Assembly: GCF_039912695.1 (NCBI RefSeq)
Contig: NZ_JBDSPJ010000023.1
Span: forward strand, 124,001-188,000
Source of the DNA: Pseudolysinimonas_A sp039912695
GTDB lineage: Bacteria > Actinomycetota > Actinomycetes > Actinomycetales > Microbacteriaceae
Direction of reading: 5' to 3'
Length of the DNA: 64,000 nt
How positions within the stretch are numbered: position 1 is the first letter of the stretch; the number at the start of each line of letters is the position of its first letter. The notes below the pieces were generated by a model. That model had not been told where the DNA came from, made no database searches, and saw only the letters and a program-made list of their open reading frames with translations. A program made the translations under genes and the position numbers. Of the stretch, positions 26,109 to 34,960 are shown piece after piece.

Positions 26109-26163
26109 AACTTGACGCTTCAAGTTATTCGGTCTAGCCTCGCAATCAGTTGACGCTTCAAGT
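26109..26163. promoter_or_regulatory. Two MarR-type operator palindromes
   Basis: AACTTGA-CGCT-TCAAGTT (26109-26126) is a perfect 7-bp inverted repeat. A second copy, AGTTGA-CGCT-TCAAGT (26148-26163), has one mismatch. Centres are 38 bp apart. Both include TTGACG (26112-26117 and 26150-26155), which looks like a -35 hexamer toward the DoxX gene. They sit between the MarR gene and the DoxX gene, so autoregulation plus control of doxX is inferred. Confidence 0.78.
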
Positions 26164-26190
26164 AGATGCTTCAGGTACCAGGAGGAACAC

Positions 26191-26562
26191 GTGGAGATCG
26201 CCGTCTGGATCGTGTCGGGGCTGCTCGCCTTCGCTTTCGTCGTCGGAGGGGTCGCGCGTCTTGTCGTACCAGCCGAGCGCTATGCCGACATCCCGAATCA
26301 GCAGTGGATTCGCGCCGTTCCCCGCCGCGGCGTGATCGCGATCTCCCTCGCTGAGATCCTCGGGGCGGGTGGCCTCGTCGTGCCGATGCTGACCGGCATC
26401 CTCCCGGTGCTGGCGCCGATCGCCGCGTGCTGCCTCGCGCTGATCATGGCCGGAGCGCTGGTCTTCCACCTGCGCCGGCGGGAGTGGCCGAATGTTCCGG
26501 TCGCCCTCGTCCTGATCGCGCTGCTGCTCTTTGTCGCGATCGCGCGGTTCTCGGGAGTCTGA
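26191..26562 (+). CDS. DoxX-like four-helix membrane protein
   Basis: A 123-residue protein with four transmembrane helices (about 4-22, 45-65, 68-90 and 98-118) and the DoxX-like pattern VGGVARLVVPAERYADIPNQQW followed by ISLAEILGAGGLVVPML. The GTG start has a strong GGAGGAAC site 6 bp upstream. DoxX-like proteins are implicated in membrane redox or thiosulfate metabolism, but this subgroup is uncharacterised. It is probably the main target of the divergent MarR repressor. Confidence 0.88.
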   Translation: MEIAVWIVSGLLAFAFVVGGVARLVVPAERYADIPNQQWIRAVPRRGVIAISLAEILGAGGLVVPMLTGILPVLAPIAACCLALIMAGALVFHLRRREWPNVPVALVLIALLLFVAIARFSGV

Positions 26563-26596
26563 ATCGCGACATCCCGAACCTCGGGGGGCTGAGGCT

Positions 26597-27199
26597 TCAG
26601 CGCACCGGCTCGTAAACGAGGTGGGTGACGAGGGTCGTCGCCCGCGCCGACACTTGCCGCCACTGTTGGGCGGGAACCCCGTCGAACAGCCGCTCGCCGC
26701 GGCCAGCGACCATCGGCATGACGTGCAACCGCAACTCGTCGACCAGCCCCTCCGCAAGGAACTGGTTCACGGTCGACGGGCCGCCCGAAATCGCGACGTT
26801 GCGGTCGCCCGCCGCATCCCGTGCTCGGTCGAGCGCCGCATGGATTCCGTCGCTCACGAAATGGAAGGTCGTCCCGCCCTCCATCACGAGGTCGTCGCGT
26901 TCGCGGTGCGCGAGCACGAACACCGGCCCGCGATACGGCGGCTCAGGCCCCCACCATCCGGTCCAGTCGAGATCCCAGTCGCCGCGGTCGGGGCCGAACA
27001 TGTTGCGGCCCATGATGAATGCGCCCGCGTCGACGATCGTGGCCACTTCTGCCCGGTTCTCGGCGGCATACGGCTCCTTGAACATCCAGCAGAGCATCAG
27101 GGTCTGGTCGAAGTCGCCGAATGGGCTCTCGAAGCTCTGCCCGATCCCGGATCCGTAGCCGTCCATCGAGACAGCGAGGTCGCTCACAACGCGTGACAT
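26597..27199 (-). CDS. Dihydrofolate reductase-like (RibD C-terminal) oxidoreductase
   Basis: A 200-residue protein of the RibD_C/DHFR fold. It opens with VVSDLAVSMDGYGSG, has the NADPH loop GAFIMGRNMFGPDRG, and ends with VAISGGPSTVNQFLAEGLVDEL and LHVMPMVAGRGERLFDG. Members of this branch are NADPH-dependent reductases of unknown substrate, distinct from housekeeping DHFR. The epoxide hydrolase gene ends 3 bp before its ATG, so the two are one transcription unit. Confidence 0.9.
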   Translation of the reverse strand: MSRVVSDLAVSMDGYGSGIGQSFESPFGDFDQTLMLCWMFKEPYAAENRAEVATIVDAGAFIMGRNMFGPDRGDWDLDWTGWWGPEPPYRGPVFVLAHRERDDLVMEGGTTFHFVSDGIHAALDRARDAAGDRNVAISGGPSTVNQFLAEGLVDELRLHVMPMVAGRGERLFDGVPAQQWRQVSARATTLVTHLVYEPVR

Positions 27200-27202
27200 A
27201 GT

Positions 27203-28327
27203 TCAGGCTCCTACCTGGTTGAAGAAGGCGATCACATCGTCGGCCCAGAGCGCGGGCTGCTCCCACGGGCCGAAGTGCCCGCCGCGCGGCAGCTCGGTCC
27301 ACCGCACGATCGGGAACCAGTGCTCAGCCGACGCCCGTGGTCCGGGCACGAGGTCGCCGGGCCACACCGATACACCCGTTGGCACCGTGACAGGTGCTTC
27401 CGAGAGGGTCGAATGTCCGTTGTCGTAGTAGTACTGCGCGGCCGACGTCGCCGACGCAGTCACCCAGTAGATCGTGAGGTTGGTACACAGCTCGTCGAGC
27501 GTGTACACGTCGAAGACGTCGCCGTCGCTCCACGCTTGGAACTTCTCGACGATCCACGCGGCGAACCCCGCGGGGGAGTCGTCGAGTGCAGCCCCGATGG
27601 TCTGCGGTTTCGTGCGTTGCAGTCGCGCGTAGGCGCCCTCTGCGGTCTCCCAGTCGCTGAGTCGCGCGAGCCAGTCGCGGTCGCCGTCGCTGAGGTCGGC
27701 CGGGTTGCCGGTGAGGAGGCTGCGCAACCGCCGCAACGGGATGTCGCCGAGGTGCAGCCCGAGCAACCGTTCGGGGCAGATCAGCGCGAGTTGTTCCCCG
27801 ATCTGCGAGCCCAGGTCGGCTCCATGGACGCCGAACCTGTCGTGTCCGAGTTCGGTCATCACCGCCGCGAACACCTCAGCGACTCCGACGGGCCCGAGCG
27901 CTTCGTGCGGCTTGTCACTGAACCCGAACCCGGGGATGCTCGGCACGATCAGCTCGAAACGCTCGGCCAGCAGCGGGAGCGCCTTCTCGAACCGCACGAA
28001 CCCGTCGGGCCAGCCGTGCAGCAACAGGAGCGGGGTCGCACCGCGGGTCCCGGCGCGCACCACATGCACGCCGAGGTCGTGCCCGCTCGGCGTCGGCACC
28101 GTCACCCGCACCTGGTCGAATCGGTTGAGCCGCTCCTCGGCCGCTCGCCAGTCGTAGGCGCCGGCCCAGTGGGCGAGTACTCGGTTGAGGGCGGCCGGCG
28201 GGATGCCGCGCGACCAATCGTCGGCGACACTCACCGGCGCCCGACGGGTGCGGGTTAGCCGGTCGTGCAGGTCGGTGAGGATGTCATCCTCGACCTGAAT
28301 GGTGAAGGGTTCGATGCGCGCAGACAC
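27203..28327 (-). CDS. Epoxide hydrolase (EHN-type alpha/beta hydrolase)
   Basis: A 374-residue enzyme with the N-terminal EHN segment (residues about 1-105, IEPFTIQVEDDILTDLHDRL; WAGAYDWRAAEERLNRF) and an alpha/beta-hydrolase core. The oxyanion motif is LLHGWPDG, the nucleophile is the Asp of GVHGADLGSQIGEQL, and the catalytic His is in LPRGGHFGPWEQP. It resembles juvenile-hormone/soil-type bacterial epoxide hydrolases. The GTG at 28327 is the chosen start. The neighbouring reductase suggests a small detoxification pair; the substrate is unknown. Confidence 0.92.
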   Translation of the reverse strand: MSARIEPFTIQVEDDILTDLHDRLTRTRRAPVSVADDWSRGIPPAALNRVLAHWAGAYDWRAAEERLNRFDQVRVTVPTPSGHDLGVHVVRAGTRGATPLLLLHGWPDGFVRFEKALPLLAERFELIVPSIPGFGFSDKPHEALGPVGVAEVFAAVMTELGHDRFGVHGADLGSQIGEQLALICPERLLGLHLGDIPLRRLRSLLTGNPADLSDGDRDWLARLSDWETAEGAYARLQRTKPQTIGAALDDSPAGFAAWIVEKFQAWSDGDVFDVYTLDELCTNLTIYWVTASATSAAQYYYDNGHSTLSEAPVTVPTGVSVWPGDLVPGPRASAEHWFPIVRWTELPRGGHFGPWEQPALWADDVIAFFNQVGA

Positions 28328-28356
28328 CCTTCGAGTATCGCCCGGAAAGGCCGTGA

Positions 28357-29208
28357 CTACGTGTCGCGGCGCTTCACGAGAACCAAGGCCGCGATACCGT
28401 TCACGACGACCCACGCGAGCATGACGAGCAGCCCCTGGGTGGCATCGAGGGTCAGCACGCCGCCTTCGGAAGAAGCCACCGGTTCATACGCGTACATCTG
28501 ACCGCCCGCGTTGCTCGGCAAGAATGCCGCGACGTTGAAGGCCCAGGCCGCCTGCGTGAGCACGCCAACCAGGCTGAGCACGATGGGCGCGATGAAGACG
28601 ATTCCGACGACGGTCGCGATACTGCCCGAACTGACCCGGATGATCGCGCCGATCGCGAGCGACAGGATGCCGATCAGCGCGAGGTAGCCGATCGCGCCGA
28701 GGATCCCCCACCAGAAGGGCGGATCGCCCAGGTCGAGGGTGCGGCCCCGACCGGTCAGGATCGCGGCCGAGATCAATGCTGAAGCGATCAGGGCGACCGC
28801 CGACACGACGACCGTGACGACACCGAAGACGAGAGCCTTCCCGGCGATCGCGGGCAGCCGCTTGGGCACGGCGGCGAAGGTCGAGCGGATCATCCCGGTT
28901 CCGTATTCGCCCGTGATCACGAGTGCTCCGAGCACCGCGATGACTAGCTGGCCGAAGGTGACCCCGACGGTCGCAACACCCAACCAGAGGGGCTCGACCC
29001 CGACCGAGGGATCGATCAGGCCGCGTCCGCCGCTGCTGCCGTCGGTCGGCGCAGCGACGGCGACGAGCGCGGCGAACCCAATCGTGAGCGCGACGAAGAT
29101 CAGGTAGCACCACAGCGTCGAACGCAGGCTGCGCAGCTTGATCCACTCCGAGCGCAGGATGCCGCCGAAGGTGAGGTGCGGCTGTCGCGTGGCGACGGTG
29201 GTGGTCAC
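28357..29208 (-). CDS. ABC-2-type transporter permease
   Basis: A 283-residue permease with six hydrophobic segments (about 35-55, 80-105, 115-145, 165-190, 195-225 and 260-278) and the amphipathic start SEWIKLRSLRSTLWC characteristic of the ABC-2 subfamily that partners NatA-like ATPases. The GITGEYGTGMIRSTFAA-type loop (VITGEYGTGMIRST) is family-specific. It starts at a GTG that overlaps the ATPase stop by 4 bp. The exporter's substrate is unknown; relatives export antimicrobial peptides or sodium. Confidence 0.9.
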   Translation of the reverse strand: MTTTVATRQPHLTFGGILRSEWIKLRSLRSTLWCYLIFVALTIGFAALVAVAAPTDGSSGGRGLIDPSVGVEPLWLGVATVGVTFGQLVIAVLGALVITGEYGTGMIRSTFAAVPKRLPAIAGKALVFGVVTVVVSAVALIASALISAAILTGRGRTLDLGDPPFWWGILGAIGYLALIGILSLAIGAIIRVSSGSIATVVGIVFIAPIVLSLVGVLTQAAWAFNVAAFLPSNAGGQMYAYEPVASSEGGVLTLDATQGLLVMLAWVVVNGIAALVLVKRRDT

Positions 29209-30116
29209 TGGAGTCCTCCTGCGTGGTATTCGACCTCGTCGGCGGTGAGCGCGAGGTAAGCCTCTTCGAGAGTCCCGACGTCGGTCGTGAGCTCGTGCAG
29301 CACGACGCCGTCGCGGGCGGCGAGTTCGCCGATCCGGGGAGCGGCGAGACCCGTCACGACGAGGAGTCCGTTCGCGCTGGGCGTGACGGTGCCGCCTTCT
29401 TTGGTGACGGCCGCGCTGAGTTTGGAGCCATCCGGGGTGCGCACGTTAACCGTGCCGCCCCCCGCACGCGCGAGGATGTCGCCGACCGGGGCGTCCGCGA
29501 TGACCCGACCGCGGCCCAGCACGATGATGTGCTCCGCTGTCAGCGCCATCTCGCTCATCAGGTGCGACGAGAGAAAGACGGTGCGGCCCTGCTTGGCGAG
29601 CGCTTGGGACAACGTGCGCACCCAGATGACGCCTTCGGGGTCGAGTCCGTTGACCGGCTCGTCGAGGATGAGGGTTTCCGGATCGCCGAGCAGTGCCGCC
29701 GCGATCCCGAGCCGCTGCCCCATGCCGAGCGAGAAGCCGCCGACGCGCCGTCGGGCCACCGACTCGAGTCCGGTGAGCGAAATCACTTCCGCAACGCGCT
29801 TCTTCGGGATGCCGTGGGTGGCTGCCAGCGCGAGGAGGTGGCTTTCGGCGGTGCGGCCGGTGTGTACCGCCTTCGCGTCGAGCAGGACGCCGACCTCGCG
29901 GAGCGGTGCTTTCAGATCTTCGTACCGCTTGCCGCCGACTGTCACTCTCCCCGCCGACGGGCTGTCGAGCCCGACAATCAGTCGCATCGTCGTCGATTTG
30001 CCCGCGCCGTTGGGGCCGAGGAATCCGGTCACCATCCCGGGCTTGACGGTGAAACTCACGTCGTCAACGGCGGTCTTGTCGCCGTAACGCTTGGTCAGGC
30101 CTGATGCTTCGATCAC
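29205..30116 (-). CDS. ABC exporter ATP-binding protein
   Basis: A 303-residue ATPase: Walker A GFLGPNGAGKSTTMRL, signature GGFSLGMGQRLGIAAAL, Walker B ETLILDEPVNGLDPEG and H-loop FLSSHLMSEM. The C-terminal 80 residues form the DUF4162-like tail common to drug/bacitracin exporters of the DrrA/NatA type. It begins at a GTG at 30116 and overlaps the permease gene (GTGA), so the two are translationally coupled and form a heteromeric exporter. Confidence 0.94.
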   Translation of the reverse strand: MIEASGLTKRYGDKTAVDDVSFTVKPGMVTGFLGPNGAGKSTTMRLIVGLDSPSAGRVTVGGKRYEDLKAPLREVGVLLDAKAVHTGRTAESHLLALAATHGIPKKRVAEVISLTGLESVARRRVGGFSLGMGQRLGIAAALLGDPETLILDEPVNGLDPEGVIWVRTLSQALAKQGRTVFLSSHLMSEMALTAEHIIVLGRGRVIADAPVGDILARAGGGTVNVRTPDGSKLSAAVTKEGGTVTPSANGLLVVTGLAAPRIGELAARDGVVLHELTTDVGTLEEAYLALTADEVEYHAGGLQ

Positions 30117-30212
30117 GAGTTCAGCCTGTCATCCCCCCGGCCGTGACCTGTACTCCCGGAGAGGTATCTCGCCTGGGAGAGTTCTGTGACCGCTACGCCG
30201 CTGTGTCGCTCA

Positions 30213-31886
30213 TCAGGCGGCGAGGCCGTCGGCATCCAGAATCGTGTAGGAGTACCCCTGCTCGGCGAGAAAGCGCTGCCGGTTCTGCGCGTAGTCCTGA
30301 TCCACCGTGTCGCGCGCGACGAGGGTGTAGAACGACGCCGGGATGCCGCTCTCTTTCGGCCGCAACAGCCGACCGAGACGCTGGGCTTCTTCTTGGCGCG
30401 ATCCGAACGAGCCCGACACCTGGATGGCGACGGTGGCCTCGGGAAGGTCGATCGAGAAGTTCGCGACCTTTGACACGACGAGCAGTTTGATGCGCCCCTC
30501 GCGGAATTCCTCGTACAGCCGTTCGCGTTCGGCGATGGGTGTCGCGCCTGTGATCGACGGCGCCTTCAGCACGTCGGCAAGGGTGTCGATCTGGTCGAGA
30601 TACTGGCCGATGACCAGGATGCGTTCGCCCTCGTGTTTCTTCACGAGATCCTTCACGACCTGCAGTTTCGCCGGTGCCGTTGCGGCCAGCCGGTATCGCT
30701 CGTCGTCGGCGGACGCCGCGTACTCCAACCGGTCGGACTGCGGCAGGTCGATCCGCACTTCGTAGCAGGCGGCGGGCGAGATGAAGCCCTGCGCCTCGAT
30801 CTCTTTCCAGGGGGCGTCGAAACGCTTCGGACCGATGAGCGAGAAGACATCCGACTCGCGGCCGTCTTCGCGCACCAGGGTCGCCGTCAGGCCGAGGCGG
30901 CGGCGGGCCTGCAGTTCGGCGGTGAGCTTGAACACCGGCGCGGGAAGCAGGTGCACCTCGTCGTAGATGATGAGGCCCCAGTCCAGGGCATCGAGCAGCG
31001 CGAGGTGGGCGAACTCGCCCTTTCGCTTCGCGGTGAGGATTTGGTAGGTCGCGATCGTGACCGGCCTGACCTCTTTGCGCTCGCCGGAGTACTCGCCGAT
31101 CTCGTCGTCGGTGAGGGTCGTGCGCTTGAGCAGTTCGGTGCGCCACTGTCGCGCCGAGACCGTGTTGGTCACCAGGATGAGCGTGGTCGAGTCGGCTTCG
31201 GCCATTGCGCCGGCGCCGACGATCGTTTTGCCCGCGCCGCACGGCAGCACGACGACCCCGGAGCCGCCGGCGAAAAAGTTGTCGATGGCCTTCTGCTGGT
31301 AGGCCCGCAGCGCCCAGCCGTTCTCGATCAGGCCGATCTCGTGGGGCGTGCCGGGGGTGTAGCCGGCGTGATCTTCGGCGGGCCAGCCGAGCTTGAGAAG
31401 TTCTTGTTTGATCTGCCCGCGAGCCCAGGGCTGCAGAGTCCACTCGGTGGGGGTTCGCCGGATTCCGAGGAACGGCCCGACCTTGGCCGAGCGGGTGATC
31501 TCGGCGAGCACGGCCGGGTCGGTCGTCGTGAGCAGCAGCTCGTTCTCGTCGCCCCGGGTGATGACGAGTCGGCCGTAGCGCCCGACGGTTTCGGTGATGT
31601 CGATCGTGACCGACTGCGGCACCGGAAACTTGGCGAAGCGTTCCAGAGTGCTCAGCATCTGATCGGCGGTGTGGCCGGCCGCACGGGCGTTCCACAGGCC
31701 GAGCCGCGTGATGCGGTAGGTGTGCACGTGCTCAGGTGCGCGCTCGAGCTCGGCGAAGACACTCAGTTCGTGGCGGGCGTCTTCAGCATCCGGATGCGCG
31801 ACTTCGAGCAGCACGGTGCGGTCACTCTGCACGATCAGCGGCCCAGAGTTGCTCACGGGCACAGGGCTGACCGGGGGCGCAGACAT
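30213..31886 (-). CDS. XPB/ERCC3-type DNA helicase
   Basis: A 557-residue SF2 helicase. An N-terminal damage-recognition-like region (1-190) precedes helicase domain 1 with LPCGAGKTIVGAGAM (Walker A), IIYDEVHLLP (DEVH, Walker B) and LGLTATLVREDGRE, then domain 2 with KVANFSIDLPEA and EEAQRLGRLLRP (motif VI). The ThM/RED-like features of XPB are consistent. Bacterial XPBs unwind DNA with 3'-5' polarity, but their repair role is unsettled. The next gene upstream in the operon encodes its usual partner. Confidence 0.95.
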   Translation of the reverse strand: MSAPPVSPVPVSNSGPLIVQSDRTVLLEVAHPDAEDARHELSVFAELERAPEHVHTYRITRLGLWNARAAGHTADQMLSTLERFAKFPVPQSVTIDITETVGRYGRLVITRGDENELLLTTTDPAVLAEITRSAKVGPFLGIRRTPTEWTLQPWARGQIKQELLKLGWPAEDHAGYTPGTPHEIGLIENGWALRAYQQKAIDNFFAGGSGVVVLPCGAGKTIVGAGAMAEADSTTLILVTNTVSARQWRTELLKRTTLTDDEIGEYSGERKEVRPVTIATYQILTAKRKGEFAHLALLDALDWGLIIYDEVHLLPAPVFKLTAELQARRRLGLTATLVREDGRESDVFSLIGPKRFDAPWKEIEAQGFISPAACYEVRIDLPQSDRLEYAASADDERYRLAATAPAKLQVVKDLVKKHEGERILVIGQYLDQIDTLADVLKAPSITGATPIAERERLYEEFREGRIKLLVVSKVANFSIDLPEATVAIQVSGSFGSRQEEAQRLGRLLRPKESGIPASFYTLVARDTVDQDYAQNRQRFLAEQGYSYTILDADGLAA

Positions 31887-31913
31887 AACGTGCAAGTCTA
31901 CGGCGAGCGGAGG

Positions 31914-33767
31914 TTAGGCGTTGGCGACGGCGACGATGGATGACAGGGGCAGTGTGCGCTCAATGTCGGATCGACGATCGCGGGCCCGCAACCGTCCCCC
32001 GGCGAGAGCCGCCGGTTCGAGCACGTACTCGGCGAGAGAGTCATCGGGCAACCGGACGGTCACGGTAACGGTCACCTTGCCTTTGATCGCGAGTTCAAGC
32101 TGCCGGGCGAGCCACGCACGGTCGGCTTCTTCGGGGGCCGCCGCAGCCCCTTCGCGCACGCGCTGCACCAGCACGGCGGCGGTATCTTGCGTGACAAGTT
32201 CGCCTCCCCCGGTGGAGCGGCGTTGGGCTCGAATCGCGATCAGCCGCCCCGAACCGTCTTCGGCGACGACCGGATATCGAGCGTCGAGCAGCGAGGTGTA
32301 CAGCAGCCCGACGTCGAACCGGGTCGTCAGCCGATGTGGGTCGGTGGAGTCGAAGGCGAGCGGTGCGAGGGCTTGGTCGACCGCGAGTTGGCGCAGCAGC
32401 TCGGCATCCACACTGCGCACGTAACTGCCGATCGCGCCGTCGATCTGCCCGACCCGAAGGGTTCCGAACCGCGCGTCGGTGTCGGTGATCAGGTAGTCCA
32501 ACGGTTGTGGGATGCCGGTGAGCGACAGCGTGCCGAGGAACTCGCGGATGCTGGTCGCCGTCTCGCCCGCGACCAGTGCTCGGGTCAACGAGACGGCGGT
32601 GATGCGGAACGATGACGCGAGACCGCGAGCCTCGACCTCGGCCATGACCCGCAGTCGGGTCTCGAGGTCGACCCGAAGTGGACCGGGCGCGATCACCGAG
32701 AGGTCGTGCTGGAGGTACACGTTGTCGACCTCGGCGGGGAAGGATGCCGCCATGGCCTCGGCGGCCGCCTCGGTGCCGTCGAGCAGCAGTCGTGCGCCTG
32801 CGCTACTCGGGGCACCTGCGCCCGTGATGCCCAGCAGTTCTGCCGTGCGGGCAGCAATGACGGCGCGCTCGCGCACCCACGACGCGCCTGCCGGGTACAG
32901 CCAATCGAGATAGTCGAGCAGGCCGTCTCCCCAGACCGCATGGGCGCGCATGCGCAACAGGTCACGGAGGTCGTCGGGCAGGCGCGAGAGCCAACCGCTC
33001 GCGAGTTCACCCCAGCGGTCGATCCGCGATCCGGCGAGCCAGTCGGTCAGCCGATCGGTCGCGACCCATTCAGTCCCGGCCAGCACCGCGAGCCCTGCTC
33101 GGGATGCGATGTCGAGCAGCAGTTCGACCTCACCGGCATCGACGCCGGCGATGGCGGCGAGACGGCGGGCATCGGGGAGGGCGAGCCCACCCCGGGCGAG
33201 GCGTCGGGCCGGGGCTTCGCGCAAGGCCAGCAGGGTTTCGGTGACGGCGCCGAGGGTTCCGAAGGCGCGGTCGCCCGCGCCCCGGTCGATGAAGCGCACG
33301 TCGGCTTCGCTGACCGGTTCCAAGACTGCGGGTGGGGAGCCGTCCACCAGGTCGCGACCGGCAGGCAGTCCAAACGCTGGCCAGGCGCGCAGCTGCTCAA
33401 CCACGGCATCCCAGGGGGCGTAGCGGCCCGACTCGGTACCGAGGAGTCCGGCATCGAGCGCGGTCGCGATGCGCTCCCGAACGTCGGCGACGGGAAGGTC
33501 GAGGCGCGCGGAAAGTTGTTCGGCAGTCGGCGCTCCGGCGCTCTCGGCGAGTTCTCCGGCGACCGCGAGAAGCGCCAGAGTGCCGCGATCGAGCCGTTCG
33601 AGGGCCGCCTGAATCGAACTGCGGTCGAGCAGCGCTTCGGCGAGATCGAAGAAGTCGCGGATGCCGGACTCGCGCACGAGGCGTTGGGTCACCAACCGTG
33701 CGAGCGCGCCGTCATCCAGCGCCCGTAGCCGCGCGGCGAGCGCGAGGGCCGAACCGCTGGCGGCCAT
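31914..33767 (-). CDS. Helicase-associated protein, XPB/Ssl2 N-terminal-domain-like
   Basis: A 617-residue protein that actinobacteria encode directly before XPB. It starts MAASGSALALAARLRALDDG, shows winged-helix-like repeats in the first 230 residues (LSARLDLPVADVRERIATAL) and contains VYLQHDLSVIAPGPLRVDLE, the conserved piece that resembles the N-terminal domain of eukaryotic XPB/Ssl2. It has no ATPase motif. It ends 27 bp before the helicase start. It probably binds the helicase or DNA. Confidence 0.87.
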   Translation of the reverse strand: MAASGSALALAARLRALDDGALARLVTQRLVRESGIRDFFDLAEALLDRSSIQAALERLDRGTLALLAVAGELAESAGAPTAEQLSARLDLPVADVRERIATALDAGLLGTESGRYAPWDAVVEQLRAWPAFGLPAGRDLVDGSPPAVLEPVSEADVRFIDRGAGDRAFGTLGAVTETLLALREAPARRLARGGLALPDARRLAAIAGVDAGEVELLLDIASRAGLAVLAGTEWVATDRLTDWLAGSRIDRWGELASGWLSRLPDDLRDLLRMRAHAVWGDGLLDYLDWLYPAGASWVRERAVIAARTAELLGITGAGAPSSAGARLLLDGTEAAAEAMAASFPAEVDNVYLQHDLSVIAPGPLRVDLETRLRVMAEVEARGLASSFRITAVSLTRALVAGETATSIREFLGTLSLTGIPQPLDYLITDTDARFGTLRVGQIDGAIGSYVRSVDAELLRQLAVDQALAPLAFDSTDPHRLTTRFDVGLLYTSLLDARYPVVAEDGSGRLIAIRAQRRSTGGGELVTQDTAAVLVQRVREGAAAAPEEADRAWLARQLELAIKGKVTVTVTVRLPDDSLAEYVLEPAALAGGRLRARDRRSDIERTLPLSSIVAVANA

Positions 33768-33775
33768 TGCTGGCG

Positions 33776-34036
33776 CTAGCGACCGTCTCGCGCGAGTCGG
33801 CGGCGCCGCACGACGCTGACGATCAGGAAGACCACGATCAGAATCAGCGCCAGAATAAGGCCGACAAAGGGGAGCACCTTGACGGTCAGCCAGATGCCCG
33901 AGTTGGTGTCTGCTTTCGCAAAGCCGCCGATGATGACGGCGATAATCGCAGCGATCGAGAGCCCCGCACTCGATGCGACCATCGCCACCAGGATGCGTTC
34001 GATACGATTGAGCGGTACCTGGGTTTCATTCGCCAC
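33776..34036 (-). CDS. Small two-helix membrane protein
   Basis: An 86-residue protein with two transmembrane segments (about 15-38, VAMVASSAGLSIAAIIAVIIGG, and 51-75, VLPFVGLILALILIVVFLIV) and a basic tail (VRRRRLARDGR). It starts at a GTG at 34036 (MANETQVPLNRIER). Similar small proteins precede the helicase-associated gene in related genomes, but I know of no function. It is 8 bp upstream of that gene and likely in the same operon. Confidence 0.8.
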   Translation of the reverse strand: MANETQVPLNRIERILVAMVASSAGLSIAAIIAVIIGGFAKADTNSGIWLTVKVLPFVGLILALILIVVFLIVSVVRRRRLARDGR

Positions 34037-34061
34037 GGGTCAAGGATAGAGGTCAGCTGTC

Positions 34062-34442
34062 ATGCCCACCGGCAAGGTCAAGTTCTACGACGAGGACAAG
34101 GGTTTCGGATTCATCGCATCGGACGATGGCACCGAAGTGTTTCTGCACGCCTCCGCGCTGCCCGCCGGCGCCGTGGTGAAGGCGGGTTCGCGCCTGGAGT
34201 ACGGAATCGCTGACGGCAAGAAGGGCGCACAGGCCCTTTCGGTTCGCGTCCTGGAGACCCCCGTCACGATGGGGCAGCGCAACCGTCGCTCCGCCGACGA
34301 TATGGCGATCGTGGTCGAAGACCTCGTCAAGTTGATGGATGGCATCGGTGCCGGGCTGCGGCGCGGCCGGTATCCCGACAAGACGCACGGCGCGAAGATT
34401 GCCGCCGTGCTTCGCCGGGTAGCCGACGACCTCGACGCCTGA
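34062..34442 (+). CDS. Cold-shock-domain protein with C-terminal extension
   Basis: A 126-residue protein. Residues 1-67 are a cold-shock domain with RNP1 GKGFGFI (here DKGFGFIA) and RNP2 VFLHASAL, starting MPTGKVKFYDED. Residues 68-126 are a charged helical extension (DDMAIVVEDLVKLMDGIGAG) seen in long actinobacterial Csp proteins. It binds single-stranded nucleic acid as an RNA chaperone. Its stop overlaps the next gene's ATG (TGATG), so it is coupled to the DUF3027 gene. Confidence 0.92.
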   Translation: MPTGKVKFYDEDKGFGFIASDDGTEVFLHASALPAGAVVKAGSRLEYGIADGKKGAQALSVRVLETPVTMGQRNRRSADDMAIVVEDLVKLMDGIGAGLRRGRYPDKTHGAKIAAVLRRVADDLDA

Positions 34443-34960
34443 TGTCGTCGGATACCGCTGATACAGGCGACACCGCCACCTTCGAAGGGGTAGCTCGCGC
34501 GGCGCTTGCCGAGATTACGACACCCGACACGATCGGTGTGTTGATCTCGCAGGTCGGTGAAGACGACGGGGTCGTCACGCTGAATTTCGTCTCGACGCTG
34601 CCGGGCTATCCGGGCTGGCACTGGTCGGTCAGCGCCGCCCAGGTTGCCGGTGAAGACCCCACAGTTCTCGAAGCCGAGCTGATGCCCGGTGATGGCGCTC
34701 TGGTCTCGCCGGACTGGGTGCCGTGGGTCGATCGCCTCGAGGAGTACCGCGCCGCTCAGGCGGCGGCAGGACTCCTCGTCGAGGGTGATGACGACCTCGA
34801 AGATGACGACGTCGAGGATGACGACGACGAAGACGACCTGGTCGACGGCATCGACTTCGAAAGCGACGAACTAGTCGCGGCGCCGCTGGGTGTAGACGAG
34901 CAAGACGAGGCCGAGGGCGAGTCCGACGAGGACAGTCCAGAGCGAGCCGACGTGCCCTGA
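34442..34960 (+). CDS. DUF3027 protein with an acidic tail
   Basis: A 172-residue actinobacterial DUF3027 protein. The domain (about 12-105) has LPGYPGWHWSVSAAQV and ALVSPDWVPWVDRLEEYRAA. The C-terminal 60 residues are strongly acidic (EDDDVEDDDDEDDL). The last 90 bp of the gene overlap, on the other strand, the end of the DUF2530 gene. It is translationally coupled to the cold-shock gene upstream. Function unknown; the acid tail could bind basic partners such as ribosomal or DNA-binding proteins. Confidence 0.87.
   Translation: MSSDTADTGDTATFEGVARAALAEITTPDTIGVLISQVGEDDGVVTLNFVSTLPGYPGWHWSVSAAQVAGEDPTVLEAELMPGDGALVSPDWVPWVDRLEEYRAAQAAAGLLVEGDDDLEDDDVEDDDDEDDLVDGIDFESDELVAAPLGVDEQDEAEGESDEDSPERADVP

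Noticed and set aside
30193..31695. A 500-codon open frame overlapping the XPB helicase gene
   Set aside because: It uses another frame of a confidently identified helicase and is Arg/His-rich with no domain.
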